From CAZXVU01 sp964644465 (GTDB taxonomy: Bacteria; Chlamydiota; Chlamydiia; Chlamydiales; SM23-39), in the NCBI GenBank assembly GCA_964644465.1, contig CAZXVU010000047.1:1-14803 (forward strand): a stretch of DNA of 14,803 bases, read 5' to 3'. Of this stretch, positions 14,007 to 14,803 are shown one piece after another. Position 1 is the stretch's first letter; each line of letters opens with the position of its first letter. Under the pieces are notes generated by a model that saw only the letters and a program-made list of their open reading frames with translations, was not told the origin of the DNA and made no database searches. The position numbers were made by a program, and so were the translations under genes.

Positions 14007-14803
14007 ATGACATCAACATCAAATACCAGAGATACGGGTAACTCTACTGCGGCTGATTATATCGCAGAAATGATTCAAGAAGCTGCAGAAGCTCAAGCTT
14101 TAATCGAAGAAATCGGTGCTGCAGCACAAGGCGACGCTCCACTCCAAGCGGAAATCGCTGAATTAACGGCTTTTCTTCAAGAGTTTGGAATAAGTCCTGG
14201 CGACATTGCTAGAATGCTCGCACCATTGATCAATCAAGATACGGCCTATCAAAATATCATCAAGGCCGATGAAGCCCAACTGAATAAATTAGGGGCAGGA
14301 TACGCAGGAATGGAAGATGCGATCAACGGACTTCTTGCAGGTATTTATACAGCAGGATCTCATTTTGATGGAAATCTTGATCAAGACATCACGAATGCTT
14401 GCAACTATATCCAACAAATATGCGCGGCCATGAAAGATCAAGCCCAGGTCGATCTCTTATTCGCAAAAATGAACCAAGACGGCGACAACGCGGATCTTTT
14501 GAAAGATTCTATTGCCATGATGCAAGCGACAAACGGCGAAGCCACTCAGCTGATCTCATTCCAACAGACTTTGAGCCAACAGCTTGTCAATCTAACGAAC
14601 CAATATAATGCAGCTAAAGCGGACTATGATAGCTATAGCTGGATGGACGGCTTGACCTATTTTTGCGGCTCGGAACGGGACCACATGAACGAAGATAAAG
14701 CCATCATGCGAAATTGCGACGACATGAGAAATATGATTAATAATGTTTTGGGAGACATCGGTCCTGTGATCGCTTCCCTCCAATCTCAAGTCTTTGCAGT
14801 AGC
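14007..14803 (+). CDS. Gene E'': third SctE-like translocator copy, N-terminal 265 residues only (runs off the window)
   Basis: Reading from the ATG at 14007, preceded by AAGGTGA, the frame stays open to the window end. The product starts MTSTSNTRDTGNSTAADYIA. It shares with E' the segment NTRDTGNSTAADYIA and nearly everything from GMEDAINGLLAGIYTAGSH to the window end, including TYFCGSERDHM and RNCDDMR. Several stretches of about 50 bases are identical to E', for example the last 53 bases of the window. Residues about 45-85 are different again (FGISPGDIARMLAPLINQD). The gene is in tandem with E' at a 2445-bp interval, occupying the slot that F holds in unit 1. It is intact as far as visible. 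Whether it is full length, and whether an F-like gene follows it, cannot be seen. Confidence 0.7.
   Translation, partial: MTSTSNTRDTGNSTAADYIAEMIQEAAEAQALIEEIGAAAQGDAPLQAEIAELTAFLQEFGISPGDIARMLAPLINQDTAYQNIIKADEAQLNKLGAGYAGMEDAINGLLAGIYTAGSHFDGNLDQDITNACNYIQQICAAMKDQAQVDLLFAKMNQDGDNADLLKDSIAMMQATNGEATQLISFQQTLSQQLVNLTNQYNAAKADYDSYSWMDGLTYFCGSERDHMNEDKAIMRNCDDMRNMINNVLGDIGPVIASLQSQVFAV

Noticed and set aside
1..14803. CRISPR array, tRNA or rRNA genes
   Set aside because: No regularly spaced direct repeats with unique spacers and no cloverleaf or rRNA-like sequence were seen when reading both strands.

Overview
The window is built around two copies of one gene cassette, set head to tail, plus a few flanking genes. 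No rRNA, tRNA or taxonomic marker gene is present. The best guess for the host is a Chlamydiota-type obligate intracellular bacterium (Parachlamydiales-like) or another bacterium with a type III secretion system (T3SS). The reasons are moderate-GC genes separated by very AT-rich spacers, duplicated translocator-like genes in the order large (SctE/CopB-like) then small (SctB/CopD-like), and Ser/Thr/Ala/Gln-rich products without Sec signal peptides. This assignment is inference and should be read as tentative.

Layout. On the minus strand at 1-645 lie a truncated DUF4096-type (IS5/IS402 transposase N-terminal) ORF and a 132-aa helical protein. A 273-bp AT-rich divergent spacer follows. Unit 1 (919-6704, plus strand) holds six closely spaced genes, called here A (120 aa), B (303), C (134), D (182), E (805) and F (347), and ends at a clear rho-independent terminator. 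Positions 6705-6951 contain that terminator, a 164-bp MITE-like inverted-repeat element and a second hairpin belonging to the opposing genes. On the minus strand at 6952-8979 lie a 109-aa stand-alone DUF4096 ORF, a 130-aa helical protein with its own well-formed promoter, and an unrecognised 405-aa gene. After a second AT-rich spacer, unit 2 (9238 to the window end) repeats the order A', B', C', D', E'. In place of F it has a second copy of E (E''), which runs off the right edge.

How the genes may work together. E, E' and E'' have the architecture of the large hydrophobic T3SS translocator (SctE: IpaB/SipB/YopB/CopB). F resembles the smaller translocator (SctB: IpaC/YopD/CopD) in position, size and composition. 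B, C and D match no family I can name but are conserved between the units. They are good candidates for exported partners such as a tip, filament or accessory translocon subunits. The small helical proteins A/A' and the divergently encoded 132/130-aa proteins share an ungapped C-terminal pattern and a lysine-rich tail, so they may be one family on both sides of the divergent promoter region, perhaps chaperones or regulators. The DUF4096 ORF follows the helical gene by only 2-4 bp in both units. The T3SS assignment rests on recalled family architecture read by eye, not on a search.
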